Shown here piece by piece: positions 34,601 to 46,037 of a DNA stretch of 64,000 nucleotides; positions within the stretch are counted from its first letter, which is position 1, and each line of letters opens with the position of its first letter. The notes under the pieces are model-generated. The model was not told the origin of the DNA. It searched no databases and was given only the letters and a program-made list of their open reading frames with translations. The DNA comes from Sanderia malayensis (taxonomy: Eukaryota > Cnidaria > Scyphozoa > Semaeostomeae > Pelagiidae), in the NCBI GenBank assembly GCA_013076295.1, contig RQOL01000660.1:1674001-1738000 (forward strand), written 5' to 3'. The translations under genes and the position numbers were made by a program.

Positions 34601-37600
34601 CGAGTGGAACAGCAATCTTCAACAAAAGTGGGGTGGGTTTCTGTTGTTTTGGCCTTCTTCGATGTGAGTGGAACAGCGATCCTTAACAAAAGTGGGGTGG
34701 ATATCTATTGTTTTGACCTTCGATGTGAGTGGGACAGTTATCTTGAAGAGAAGTGGGGTGGGTTTTTATTGTTTTGACCTTCGATGTGAGTGGGACATTT
34801 ATCTTGAAGAAAAGTGGGGTGGGTTTTTATTGTTTTGGCCTTCGATGTGAGTGGGACAGTGATCTTGAACATATTTGCCCCATCCCCACGACCATGGCCC
34901 CTTGTTTGTTGCCTGGCAAATCGATTGAAATATCAATAATTTGGAATCTCCTTGATTCACTGAATTGCAGCCTGGCCTCAAATTCCACCATGGAATATTA
35001 CAAAATCGACCATGGAGACTTTGTAATAAAGTGAACAAAAGATGGACCACTTTCTCCTTTGATGGGAAATGTGACTTTCAATGATGCCTCATTTTGACAC
35101 ATTTTGAACAAAATACCTACATATCTTTTAGTCACTTGTAAGGAATTCTCTGCCTATAATGAAATATGAGACATACAAGTTTATATTGGAATTTTAGTAA
35201 TCCAAAGCCGCTAATAGAGAGCTGGCCTTCTTGAACAAACATGGCTTGTGCCATAATCGATTACTGTCAAGTAGCAAATCTCTAATTTGTGTGCTGACTT
35301 GGTAAGATGAGGCTTGGGCGCTACAGCAGAAAAGATAAAGATCAACAACACACTTGGGGCATTGTGAAGTCATCTTTTGTAAAAGGTCTGGGGCGAAAAT
35401 TAGCCGAAACGAAAATGGCGGAAATAGCTTCATCCTCTGATAAACATAACTTTTCCACATGGGGATGTTATATATGACAGGAAACATCTTAGCTTACCAT
35501 CTCAAACGAAATGCTACGCATGATGTATATGATTCAATGTCACCTGTAGTTTTGGCTATTACTGCCAATGTCGACCAACTTTCAATTTTGATAAGAGACA
35601 GGGAAGGTTGTAATTATATTATGACCTTAAGAATTTTCCAGTATAGAAACGTCACTACGCACACGATTTAAAGTGAGCGAGTATGGCACGCACGTTGTTC
35701 AGAGCGATTCCGATCTTATTGATTCCAGTTTATAACAACGATCAATTTAGAATGTTCACTCCCAGGCGACAGTTTAAGAAAGGCACTTAAAGCATTGTTT
35801 TAAAGTTTTGTTCTCAAAGTTCATTTCAACACTAAATTTAAATCTATTACAAAAACCTAACAAAAGTGGGTTTCTTGTCATAGATTTCGGAACATTTCAA
35901 GCAGCTCTGACTGTCCAGTGCATGATCAGTTGGCCATAAAACCTGATGGTAAATTTCTAAGTAGCTTGGAAAGCAATTAGCACTAAAAGTTTCTTAATTT
36001 CGGATGACAATTTTAGCGTTCTAGTACGACAATTTAAGTTTCTTAATTGGCGTCTTATCTCCGGCATCTAAAGCTACCCCTTTTTAAGTTGAGCATTTTA
36101 TGATGAATGTAAACCCAGATCGTCACGAACTGTTCGATACAAAAATCAACAAATCTCTCGATATTCACTAAGATCATACAGTGCGCTCAAATAAAGTCGT
36201 TACACTTTTTAAGAATGGAGCATGCGCAGTTTCGTAGTTATTCATGAGCCTAGCACTAAAGCCTCTTACTTTTGGCCATCCTAGTTCACTGTCTATAAAA
36301 AAGACGTGTATGGACATTTGGTAACAAGAACAGCTAAGAAGCACGGATATGAACTACTTAAAAATCACTTGAGCCAGTGCTGAGTACTTGGGTGAAATGG
36401 TAAATGATAATTTTCCAATAAGCTATTAGCAGCATAAAAATGCCTCATTTTATCGAAGAACGTGACATTAACTGCGCATTTGGGAGAATCAAATTAGTCT
36501 GGAATCAGTCGTCATCGTCGACAAAATAACACGCAATACAATCGGTCAGTCAAGAAACGAAGGCGAAGAATATTCAACAAATGGGCTGTCTCGACAAGCA
36601 AATACACGTGTGTAGAAATCGGACGAAGAGTGTCTGTTCAAATAGATTGTTTTGAGTTGGCGATTATCTGAAAATACAATGCGAAATATGTTTACTCATC
36701 GAGTACACTGGGCATGCAAACAACATAATTGAGCAGTGATGAATACGTCACAATAGTAAATTGATTAACTAAGGAATAGTATAATATCTTACCTTGCTTT
36801 GCATGCGATTTTAAGATAAAAATGACAATCGACAGGCATCGGGCAAAATAAGATCTTTTAGTAAATTGGCTAAATTAGCACATCTATGTACATGGCTCCA
36901 ACGATGAGAATGTTCTCGCTAATTAGCGTGGACGAAGCGATCGTCATCGCAGGCGCATTACAACCAGTTTCATTTCTATAAGAAACCAACCTCGACAGTG
37001 AGTTAACTCTAGTTTCACGAGGCATTAAAAAATGTATCATGTGAGTATGTTTTGTTCACATGAGTATCATGTGAACAAAACTGTATAGCGGAAATTTTGT
37101 GAGTTTTTCGCGATCCCGGCAAAATTTTCAAGAAATAATAGCAATTCTGGATTTTTGATATTTTCAAAACTAAATCAGTTTGTTAAGTTTTTCGCCTCGA
37201 GCAATGAATGCAGTTTCTTAACCTTTTCTGATTATTGAATACTGGTTTTTTTTAATCAAAAAATAGGTGTATGACACATTATAAAGTTGGACTTTGGACC
37301 ATTTTTCCCATGCTCCGGCTATCTTCGCAAGTTTTGTGCACACGCATTTGTTATAAAAATTTTTTTTACAAAAATTCCAAATTTCAGTAGAAAACTTTTT
37401 AAGCAAGAAGTAAAAATGTTTTAAGTTAAAACATTGGCATTGAAGGAAGTGCAATGTTATGTTACAACCTGGCGTGGCGTGTTTCGGGTTTTACGACAAT
37501 TTTGCCTTAGTTCGTTCAACTTTCTTAGGCCTCAAAAATCCAGTACTGAAAGAGCCGAGTGCTGCTTTCTTATATAAAAAATGCGTATTAATAAATACGA

Positions 37601-39802
37601 CTTGCTACGACTCATATTGGAGCAAAGATATAAGATACATGGAAAATGATAAGTCCTCTTCGCAGTTTTTAAAGAGTTCTAAATAATTGGATACATCATT
37701 TGATATAGGCTCGAACATTGAAAAGAACAAAGGGCCGTCACCACAAGAATCCGGTGGAAAGACGGGAAAGCCCGGAGCACCGGTCAAAACAGACGAAAAA
37801 TCAAAATCCAAAGATGCAACTACACAAAAGAAGAGCCCGAAAGACCGACCAACCCGAGTTCGTACGGTTTTGAACGAGAAGCAGTTATCCACACTGAAGC
37901 GCTGTTACGCAGCAAACCCAAGACCAGACTCGATCATGAAACAACAGCTTGTAGAACTGACCGGCTTGAGTGCAAGAGTCATCCGGGTTTGGTTCCAAAA
38001 TAAACGATGCAAAGACAAGAAGAAATCGATGCTCATAAAAGCAAATGAGCAGACTACTAGGGTAAGTAATAACCAACACTGTGTATTGCTTCCAAAGAAC
38101 CAACCAGCAAATGCATATACATCCTGTAGTAAGAGTTATGTAAGAGGCCCTTTACATGAGAAATCTCAGCCCGTGTTGAGAACGTTATCCCCTTCCCTAT
38201 TCGCACATACATGAACACATAGTGGAAACTCCATGACAACCTATGGGGTCGATGATTGTGTCCGTTCTGGACAGATGTCCGTTAATAGAGAGACCTCACT
38301 GTATATATACAGTTGCGATAAAGTTGCGATAAAGTTGTAATGCATAGAACTATAGCTATACAGTTAAATCTGCATAGTTCGAACTCGTGTAATTCGAACT
38401 TTGTATAGTTATGATGATAGAATGATGTATAATTCGAACGAAATTCTCTGTCCCTTCAAGGATCACCAATGAACCAACTCTTATAAAACAAACCTCTATA
38501 ATTCGAACTTTTTGTAATTCGAACATTTTCACGCTGCCCCAGGGTGCTCAAATTAGACAGAGTTGACTATATAGCAATTGAACCCCGAAAATTGGAGTAA
38601 GCAGAGAAAAACGATCTTTGCTCGAGCTAACGAAGTTTTGAAATTTCGAGGATCGAAGCAAACATGCAGAAATTAACTCAAAAGCAAGTGTGTACATTAA
38701 GGTTATCATGGTTGATGCAACGTCATTCGTGTTAAACGCTAGTCTTAGCTTAAACTCTATTCCTAACATAGAGTTTAAAGATGCTGGCTTGAGCTTAAAT
38801 TCAATTCAAATCTGTTTGTAATTAAAATCTGCATCAAGTAAAACAGAACTGGTGGAAGTTTGCACAATGTAGATTCCGGCATTCCGGTTGAATCGATTAA
38901 AGATTGATTGCACCCCTCCCCTTCGTAGATTAAAAAAGAAGATAAGGTTCGTTTCTATTCAAAATGCTTAGACGATGAATGTTCAGAGTTGTGTGTAGGA
39001 AATATCTCACCTGTCACTCGCTCAATTATTCGCAAGCACACTGGCTTTATTCAGCCTGCGCGTTTTCTATTCGCACGAAAAAACAAACAAAATCGATGCA
39101 TATTTGAACATCTTGTGCACTGGACAGCTAACCAATTCGTCTGATTTCGGCGCCTTATTGTGAAATTTGCGCTTTGTCGTACCAGCTGCATTGTCTTTGC
39201 AAACACTGCCATGGTACGACATGCCGGCGACTGATATGTGGCGAACACACAATTTAAACTTGTGCGTGTTTTTACTATCATGCGTCATGTTCGCGCAAAC
39301 CAATACAGTTGGGTCGCAGGGAGTAGCATTATAGAAACTCTTACTGGTGTTGGTGCATACTGGTGTTGGTGCATATAGAAGGGCGCAACACTATGGGAGG
39401 GGGGCTACGTTCAGTTAGGTAAATGCATTGATTGGTTACTTGAGATATAACAAAGTGTCATCGTTATCATCATCATAAATATTACCCTTTTTTCAGGAGA
39501 TGATGCAGACACGATTGTCCCTTCATTCATCGTCTCCTCGCAGCGACGAGCTAAGCTTGCCGGGATGCTCTCCTCCGCTGCCCTCCGCATCAACGCCATC
39601 AAGTGCGGTGCATTCTGGGAGCTCGGTCGTGGACACGGGCGTACAGAGCCTCCAAATGATGGTAAACGACCGCAATGACTACAGAAATAATGCTGCCTTG
39701 CCCTATCAGAGCTACGGGGTTTGGTCATCATACGGTGATTACCAGAACAACTACCAAGACGTAAGCTACGCAGGGAACCCGTATCACAAATTCCTCACTT
39801 AA
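28654..39802 (+). CDS. ISL1: Islet-class LIM-homeodomain transcription factor
   Basis: Four exons, 28654-28832, 32116-32408, 37709-38061 and 39497-39802, join in frame to 376 residues. The first encodes LIM1 ([19 protein letters not shown]), the second LIM2 ([15 protein letters not shown], then a partly rewritten C-terminal finger). The third encodes a linker and a homeodomain very close to Islet ([35 protein letters not shown]). The last encodes a Ser/Pro/Tyr-rich tail. Islet proteins bind DNA and LDB cofactors and specify neurons and other cell types. The N-terminus before LIM1 is only three residues, shorter than usual; the ATG follows an acceptor at 28633, so the 5' leader is probably spliced. 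Which vertebrate paralogue corresponds is not meaningful; the symbol marks the class. The LIM2 exon carries a small internal duplication. Confidence 0.93.
28833..32115 (+). other. Islet intron 1
   Basis: No coding or RNA gene recognised. A palindrome ATACTATGCAAT/ATTGCATAGTAT lies at about 29829-29860. The rest is unremarkable AT-rich sequence. Confidence 0.5.
32409..34035 (+). other. Islet intron 2, 5' part
   Basis: Holds a solitary MITE end near 32760 (TACGGTAAATTCTCGAATTA) and a GC-rich island at about 33110-33245 with repeated CCCGG/CCGGG words. Neither is coding. Confidence 0.45.
34036..34870 (+). repeat. 61-bp minisatellite, about 13-14 units
   Basis: Tandem units of about 61 bp with consensus pieces GGCCTTCGATGTGAGTGGGA, CAGTGATCTTGAACAAAAGT and GGGGTGGATTTCTATTGTTT. 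CCTTCG recurs at 34045, 34106, 34166 and 34227, giving the period. Units differ by a few substitutions, some shared between neighbours. Because 61 is not a multiple of three and stops are rare, long ORFs appear on both strands; they are not genes. Located in Islet intron 2. Confidence 0.92.
34871..37708 (+). other. Islet intron 2, 3' part
   Basis: No exon recognised. A 14-bp perfect palindrome (GTTTTGTTCACATG and its complement) is at 37049-37081. Confidence 0.45.
38361..38570 (+). mobile_element. MITE of the TTCGAAC family
   Basis: Starts CAGTTAAATCTGCATAGTTC after TA and ends TTAGACAGAGTTGACTATA. About 210 bp, with an internal extension relative to the copy at 59028. Lies in Islet intron 3. 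Confidence 0.8.
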
Positions 39803-40366
39803 ACATTACACCCTATAAAATTCAACATCCATATATGGAGGGGCAAAATTGTTTCATTAGATTAATGGATCATACATGTGAGAATATAATTACAAACGTA
39901 AGTCAATTTTATTAATCAACGCTTACTAAAGGGAGATGGGGGCCTTTAGAAAAGGAGTGGAGAGAGAGAGGTTTTTTATTGTAGTAAGTAGCTATTTATA
40001 AGTGGACATTGTAATTGGGACATTTGCTGCGTAGTTGGTTGTAGTTGTACACCGATCACGAACGTGGGAATCGGAGAGTGTTATGGACTCATACCACCCC
40101 CTAACCCATTTGCGTGCCTTAAATTTTACCCAGCACCACCAGGTGTGGTGGTCTAGATTAAACTTTTATGCCCGTCCATTTTAATTTTTCAAATTCTTCC
40201 TGCGTCACTGAAGTTGTAGATGCTTTAATCGTGCGTTAGTTAGAGTTAGTTAACTCTTTACAACTCAAACGGGTACACAAACACGAGGCTGTATATAGCT
40301 TATTGTAATAGAACATCTGATGCTGTTTGTCGGTTGTATTTGTAATTATTGTAGCTATGTAATATA

Positions 40367-40583
40367 TACCGTAAATCCTCGAGTAGGGCCCTGGGGGCTA
40401 ACTTGCAAAATTATCGATTTAAACTGGCTATTATTTGCAATACATTCACTGCACAACTTTGATATCTTGATAGTTGGGCTCAATATCCTTGCAAATGATC
40501 ATCAAGATGGAGGCTTATTCGAAGGGAGGGCTTATTCGGAGAGGGGGGCTTATTCGGAGGGGGTATATTCGAGGAATCACGGT
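40367..40583. mobile_element. MITE, second copy of the 28271 family
   Basis: Begins TACCGTAAATCCTCGAGTAG and shares internal blocks (TTGCAATACATTCACTG, CTTGCAAATGAT) with the element at 28271. The right end is degenerate and contains three tandem GGGCTTATTCGGA-like blocks. Confidence 0.7.
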
Positions 40584-40700
40584 GATGTTCTAAGAGTCGG
40601 TTGTATATGTTGCTAGACGACATTTTTAAGGAAGATCTGTTTGAAAAACTTCGACATTTTAAAATGGGAAATAAGCAAACATTCTAAAAGACAATTTCAG

Positions 40701-40944
40701 TCAAGGGCGCAAATGAGGGGGTAGAGTGTGGGTGACGCCTCCCAAAAATTGTATGACCCGGTCCAAGTTGCTATTTTAAGGTATTTGTAAAAGCACTTTC
40801 ACGGTTCGATTATGTCTGTCATAGTTATGATTTCGCTGAATTATGAAAAATTGGGAAACGTTTTTCATCAAAATATAGGTCCCTCGTGGATAAACTTGGT
40901 CCCTTAAACGCACACCCCCTAAAAATGCATTTGTGCCCTTGCTG
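40701..40944. mobile_element. Putative MITE with CAAGGGCGCAAATG ends
   Basis: TCAAGGGCGCAAATGAGGGG at the left and ATGCATTTGTGCCCTTGCTG at the right form imperfect terminal inverted repeats. No coding capacity. Confidence 0.5.
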
Positions 40945-41384
40945 CTTCCAGTCATAATATTACACCCACCTTTTGATAAGGTAATTAATTCACAGAAAAA
41001 GAGCTTTATTATTTTACCAATATGAAAGTGTTAAGGAACGGCCATTATTGTAACTTGGGTCCTAGAACTGGTTTATAATGGTCAGCTTGGATACGTTTAA
41101 CAATCTTAGTCAACAAATACCCCTTACATTTCATAATAAATATCATTATTTTATATCACAAATCATATACCACTGTAAGATGTAACATTAAAGACTTATT
41201 CCCACAGATATAAATATTTTTAATAATAGTGGCCGAGATGTGGCTCAGAATAGAGAGGTTTAGATCCAATTCGAGTACGAGTGCGAGTTCATGCACCCCC
41301 CGCGTGGATTCGTGGTCGTCGTCGAACTCGCACCAAACGCAGAGGGTGTTTAGATACAAAAACACGAAAGATAGACGATTCAAA

Positions 41385-42789
41385 ATGGCGGATGAAATGT
41401 TGGCTGCGTGTTATTTGTATCAAGAGGATTTGGTCGATGAAGATGAGTTGTTACTGCTGGCAGGCGAATTAGAAGAAACTGCCCCGGTATTCCAATATTG
41501 GAAGTATGATCAATTTGAGTTGAGCAAAATGAACGAAGATAAGATGAATGCAAGAGCGAGTTTCGTTTCAAGAAGGAGGACATAGAGCGACTTCTGCTCG
41601 CCTTTCGTTTCCCGAATAAGTTTGTGTGCTCCAATGGAACAACAGCTTCAGGTGTTGAAGGTCTGTGTATGCTTCTCAGAAGGTTTGCATATCCCTGCCG
41701 TTACAGTGACCTCATTCCACGCTTTGGCAGGTCAAAACCAGAAATTTGTCTCATTGTAAACAAAGCTATGAGAGATTTCTGTGAAAGGTTCAGACATAAG
41801 TTGACAAGCTTTCAGCAGCCTTGGCTGCAGCCTGATATGCTTAAAAAATATGCTGATGCAGTACATGCCAAAAGTCATGCTTTGGAACATTGCTGGGGTT
41901 TCATTGATGGGACCGTGAGACCAATCTGCAGACCAGATGAGCACCAAAAAGTGGTTTACAATGGGCACAAACGTGTACATGCCTTAAAATATCAGCCTGT
42001 GGTTGCTGCAAATGGCTTAATTGCTAATCTATATGGCCCTGTTGGTATGTTACCTCCAATGACTTTGGCCGAAAAATATTCCTTCCTTTCTTCTTAAAAA
42101 CCTTACTTGGCAAAAATCTTCCAAAGCAAGAATCTTGACAAAAATCTAAGTCTTCCTTCTTTGGTTAAAAATCTTGCTTCCTTCTTTGAAATGCTGGACT
42201 AGAGGCAAAATATTTTTCATTCAATGTACTTTAATAATAAACAAAACTAAATTCCATGGAAATTGGAATTTCACTGAAACAAAAACAATTTGCAAACAGA
42301 CCAAGTGCTTTAGGCTCATCATTTTTTTCCTAGTCGTTTACTGTCGCTCATTCTTTTCTTTGCACCTTAACAGAAGGAAGAAGCCATGATGCTGGCATCC
42401 TTCGTCGTTCAGGACTGTTGCAGCAACTCCAAGAACATTGCAATACCCCTGATGGACAGCCACTATGTATCTATGGAGATCCTGCATACCCAATCAGACC
42501 ACACCTGCAGGCCCCCTACAAGCACAACAATCTTTCAGATGCTGAGAAAGATTTCAACAAAGCAATGAGCAGTGTCAGAGTTTCCGTTGAATGGGTTTTC
42601 GGAGAAATTTTGCAATACTTTGCTTTTGTTGATTTCAAAAAAAATCAGAAGATTGCTTTGTCAGAAGTTGGCACCATGTATACAACCTGTGCACTTCTTC
42701 GTAATGCAATGACTTGTCTCTATGGTTCATCTACAAGTTCATTCTTTGAGTTAGACCCTCCTAGATTGGAGGAATATTTTGCTATCTGA
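41385..42789 (+). pseudogene. Harbinger DDE transposase (HARBI1-like), one frameshift
   Basis: The frame from 41385 ends at a stop near 41584, and the homologous protein continues in another frame from about 41550, so a single indel near 41545-41560 splits it. The rest has one intron (42045-42373, GT-AG, phase 1). Visible catalytic landmarks are GFIDGTVR (first Asp), the strand ending GPVEGRSHDAGIL (second Asp) and VSVEWVFGE (Glu). YGDPAYPI lies between the second Asp and the Glu, as in other Harbinger nucleases. In vertebrates HARBI1 is a domesticated relative; here the gene is still inside its transposon ends. Confidence 0.85.
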
Positions 42790-42906
42790 TGTTGTTCGGT
42801 ATCACAGCAGTTGACAATATAACAGAATATTCTGATGTGTTCTTATCTACATGTTCATTTTGCTCATATCTGAAGCTAACATTCATTTTATTCTACATGT
42901 TTATCA

Positions 42907-43661
42907 TCATTTATCTTTTGCTGTTTTCAAAACTTCCAACAGTTGTCCCAAAATCACTGTGTTCTGTTGTTGCATCTGCATCATGAATTGCTGCTGTTGC
43001 ATCTGCATATTTGCCATAAATTCCTGCTGCTGCTGAAACATGTTTTGTTGATGCTGTCTTGCCCGCTGCCTTTCCTGCAGCTCTTCCTCTCTCAACTTCG
43101 CTTCTGTCTGAGCTTGCTCACGCTTGATTTTCATACCCTCCTGTATCATGGCAAATGCCTCACTTGACTTTCTCTTTCTTTTTGGCGTCTCGTCCCCCTC
43201 TTCATTCTGTTTTCTCCGTTTTGTTTCGCTTAGGCTTTCGGTTGCCTTTTTTCTCATGTCAAGGGCCTTTTCTTTTTCGTTATTTTCCTTTTCTCTGTCT
43301 TTGTCACTGGCCTCCTCCCAAACAAGCTTTGCATCTTCTATTCTGTCATTGATATCAGACAGCCCACGATAAAGTTCGTCAAAATCTGCCCCTTGGATGC
43401 CTGAAGCTCTTTCTTCTTCTTTCTCAATTTTCTTAAATTTTCCATAAGTTTTGAGAACCTGTCACGAACGGCCCTCACTGCGACACGGAAGGCAGGGTTG
43501 GTCAACTTGTTGAGGTTTTCAACAATTAACTTCCATGCCTGTCCGCGCTCTTTCGACTGCGGTTTATGCATGTAGGGTTCAACAAGGAGTAGCTCTTTGA
43601 CGAAGCAAAGATCATGTTCAGCCTTCCAGATAAAAAGCTCTCTTTGTTGGACACCAGACAT
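42907..43661 (-). pseudogene. Harbinger-associated Myb/MADF-like DNA-binding protein, one frameshift
   Basis: The N-terminal part (from 43661) has the MADF/SANT-like pattern W..E.D..FVKELLLVEPY and RGQAWKLIVENLN, with a basic end. The C-terminal part is in a different frame (GLSDINDRIEDAKLVWEEAS) and runs into a Glu/Lys/Gln-rich coiled coil (EELQERQRARQHQQNMFQQQ). The two parts fit if one base was lost in the A/T run near 43434-43443. Such proteins bind element ends and help import the nuclease. Confidence 0.75.
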
Positions 43662-43885
43662 TTTTGTTCAGCCTTCTCGCAAGTTAATCAAAACAATCAA
43701 AATTCGAACTGCAAAATTTGTTTCAAAAGTCGTACTCTGAACTGCAAGATTTGTTTCAAAAGTCGTACTGAACGGCGCAATCTAGTGCGAGTTCCATTTG
43801 GGATTCCCGCGATAATGCGTAGATGAGCTGCGCAGTTGTCAACCTCGTACTCGCACTCGCACTCGAATTGGATCTAAACCTCTCT

Positions 43886-44364
43886 AATATCAAATTAGAA
43901 GCTGAGGTATGGTAGAGTTTATTAGAGCTTAGAGCATGTTATAATGAAAATTATTTTTGTTTTTTATTTTTATCATTCAATTAGATTACAATAATAATAA
44001 TTATTACTTTTAATTAAAAAGGGGAACATCTTATTTTCATGATGTTATTGCTTTGAGTATTAATATGTCAGCTGTTGCTTTGTTTTAATATAATTTGTAA
44101 AGCATATAAGATGCATGGTTTTATGGGAATAATTAATGAATTAAATTGTAGTTATGAAAAATAATGGGAATTGAAATTCTTGCTTCTGTTGGTTGGGAAA
44201 TCTCCAGAATATTATCCAAGGATATTGAAGCTTTGCTATGAGTTCTTCACAAAAAGTGCATAAACAAATTTTATTCTTTCCAATTTTTGCAGAATTTTAC
44301 AAAACTTTGAAGTGTTAAAAGAATGTTTTGCTGAAAAGATGAGTCTATGAAAACTCATTTTGGG
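43886..44364. other. Intergenic, no feature seen
   Basis: AT-rich spacer between the transposon and the 3' end of PGPEP1. Confidence 0.5.
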
Positions 44365-45786
44365 CTAGTGCCTTTCATGGATCTGCTTAAGGGTGCCAAG
44401 AATGATATATTTGAGAGTACTAGCGAGTTTTTCTTTGCAATATGGAGCATTCAAACAGGGCACATGAACAAAAAGTGCTGGAGCAACTTCGCATCTCAAG
44501 GATTTGTAATAGATGAACTCACACAAGTACCTTTGGATAGAAAAATAGCTATGTGCTACTCAAAAGAGTTTCTAAGCATCTATAAGTACTGTCATGACCT
44601 TGATTTAGAACTGTTAGCAACTTAATTGAGAATGAAGAAATTTCCAATCGGGAGTTGGGGCCTCGACACCACAAGTTCCAAAGCCATATTCAAATGATGA
44701 TGATGTCAACAACAATAAGAAATTTAACTCACCTTCCTGCATCTTGAGATGATTCAATAGTGCAGAAGCAGTCATGATTTTCACAGTAGTTTCTCAATTC
44801 TCTTGTGTCAATTGTGGTGGTAAGGCGTTCTAAAAAACAGATTTTTCTTAGATGTTGTGGTTGAAAGAACTGTTCGAAGTTGAAGGAACTGTCTATTTCG
44901 CCGCAACATAAAAGCAGAAAATTTGGTATCATCATATTTCTGAATATTGATTTGAATTCAAAAGGGGAAAGAACTAAAAAATAATGTTCTTGCTAGGTTG
45001 AAGTTCAAAGGAAAAGATATAATCATTAAGATTGGTAAGAAACAAAACAAGTACCTTGTTCTTCCTCACTTTCTGGTGGACAATACCCATGAATGTCAGT
45101 TTTGTGATATCCTTTGTTGTGAGCAAATTCTTCCACTTGGACAACGCTTGTCACTCCAGACACGCCAACATGTATTATAAGCTGTGGAAATAAATCTATT
45201 ATGTTATTTTGAGCAGCTAAGAGAGGATGGGGTATGTTTAGCAATGCTTGAAGGCAGCATAAAATTCCAAAGTGTTGTTTTGTCCAAAAATAACAAACAT
45301 GTTGAAGAGAATACAGGTTAAATAACAATGAACACTTACATCTGGGTTAAGTTCCAATTCTATTGCTGGTAATTTTTCTGTGACATATTTATAATCAACA
45401 GGAACTTTCATCGCATGAAGTTCAACATGGTCACTTACACCAGTTTTTGCAAGTTCCTGCAAAAAAGTTGACAAATAAGGAACTGCATAGGTTGAATAAG
45501 ACATGTGCTGCAAAAAATAAGAGCAGCAGAAAATGTGACATATCACCTCAACTGCAACCCAGCTCGCATTCACATCGTGACCACTAAATGCTCCAAAACC
45601 TAAAAAAAATAAAAGTAACAATCACGTATAATTATTTGAACATTTGAATACTGAAGCGCAAGCCCACGTGAGCATATTAGAGCCCTCCTCTGAACTTGGA
45701 CTAAGTGAGTGATCAAAATAAAAGAAATATTAAATTACTGAATTACCTGTTAGTAGGACAACATTTTTTGGAAAACAAGCTTCCAT
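44365..45786 (-). CDS. PGPEP1: Pyroglutamyl-peptidase I
   Basis: Six exons on the minus strand, 45786-45747, 45599-45547, 45456-45340, 45181-45055, 44829-44733 and 44530-44365, join in frame to 199 residues (human about 209). This cytosolic cysteine peptidase of family C15 removes N-terminal pyroglutamate from peptides. Landmarks: VVLLTGFGAFSGHDVNASW at the N-terminus; HVGVSG and VVQVEEFAHNKGY with the catalytic Glu; SSQDAGRYLCEFIYYKSL with the catalytic Cys; and ALFVHVPCLNAP with the catalytic His. All three catalytic residues are present. It is head to head with POLR3G/GL. A 92-codon frame on the opposite strand over the last exon is only a shadow. Confidence 0.93.
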
Positions 45787-46037
45787 GGCTGATTAAATCC
45801 TCAAAGGAAAGATTTTCATGAACAAACCACCGTGTGGTCTATGAGATTTGTCGTTTTTTAGTGTGTGTAGTACATTCTTCACAATGGAGGCGGTGTCGTG
45901 TTCGTATCTGACAAGCTCGGCTCGGTGGACCACGATGAAACTACGAACATTGAACTGAATTGGAAGCATCAGGAAAGCAAATCGAAATGGAATAACGAGC
46001 AGTTACAAACACTTAATATTCTCCAACAAATTCCAGG
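45787..46037. promoter_or_regulatory. Bidirectional promoter between PGPEP1 and POLR3G/GL
   Basis: 251 bp between divergent start codons must hold both promoters and leaders. No TATA box recognised. Confidence 0.55.

Larger units (their letters stand above)
41252..43885. mobile_element. PIF/Harbinger-like DNA transposon, decayed
   Basis: Inverted termini AGAGAGGTTTAGATCCAATT (left) and its complement (right), extending into ACTCGCACTCG blocks, flanked by AAT on both sides as expected for a 3-bp duplication. It carries the two genes typical of the superfamily, a DDE nuclease (+) and a Myb/MADF-like DNA-binding protein (-), in convergent orientation. Each has one frameshift, so this copy is probably not autonomous now. 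Confidence 0.88.

Noticed and set aside
34033..34850. Several overlapping ORFs of 60-136 codons on both strands, or a coding repeat protein
   Set aside because: They follow the 61-bp minisatellite through shifting frames, lie inside an Islet intron, and appear on both strands equally.
34036..34870. CRISPR-like array
   Set aside because: Units are contiguous with no unique spacers, and the genome is an animal's.
42943..43372. Leu/Phe-rich plus-strand ORFs suggesting membrane proteins
   Set aside because: Antisense of the Gln/Glu/Lys-rich coiled coil of the Harbinger DNA-binding protein.
44347..44625. 92-codon plus-strand ORF
   Set aside because: It is antisense to the last PGPEP1 exon, which carries the catalytic His segment on the minus strand.
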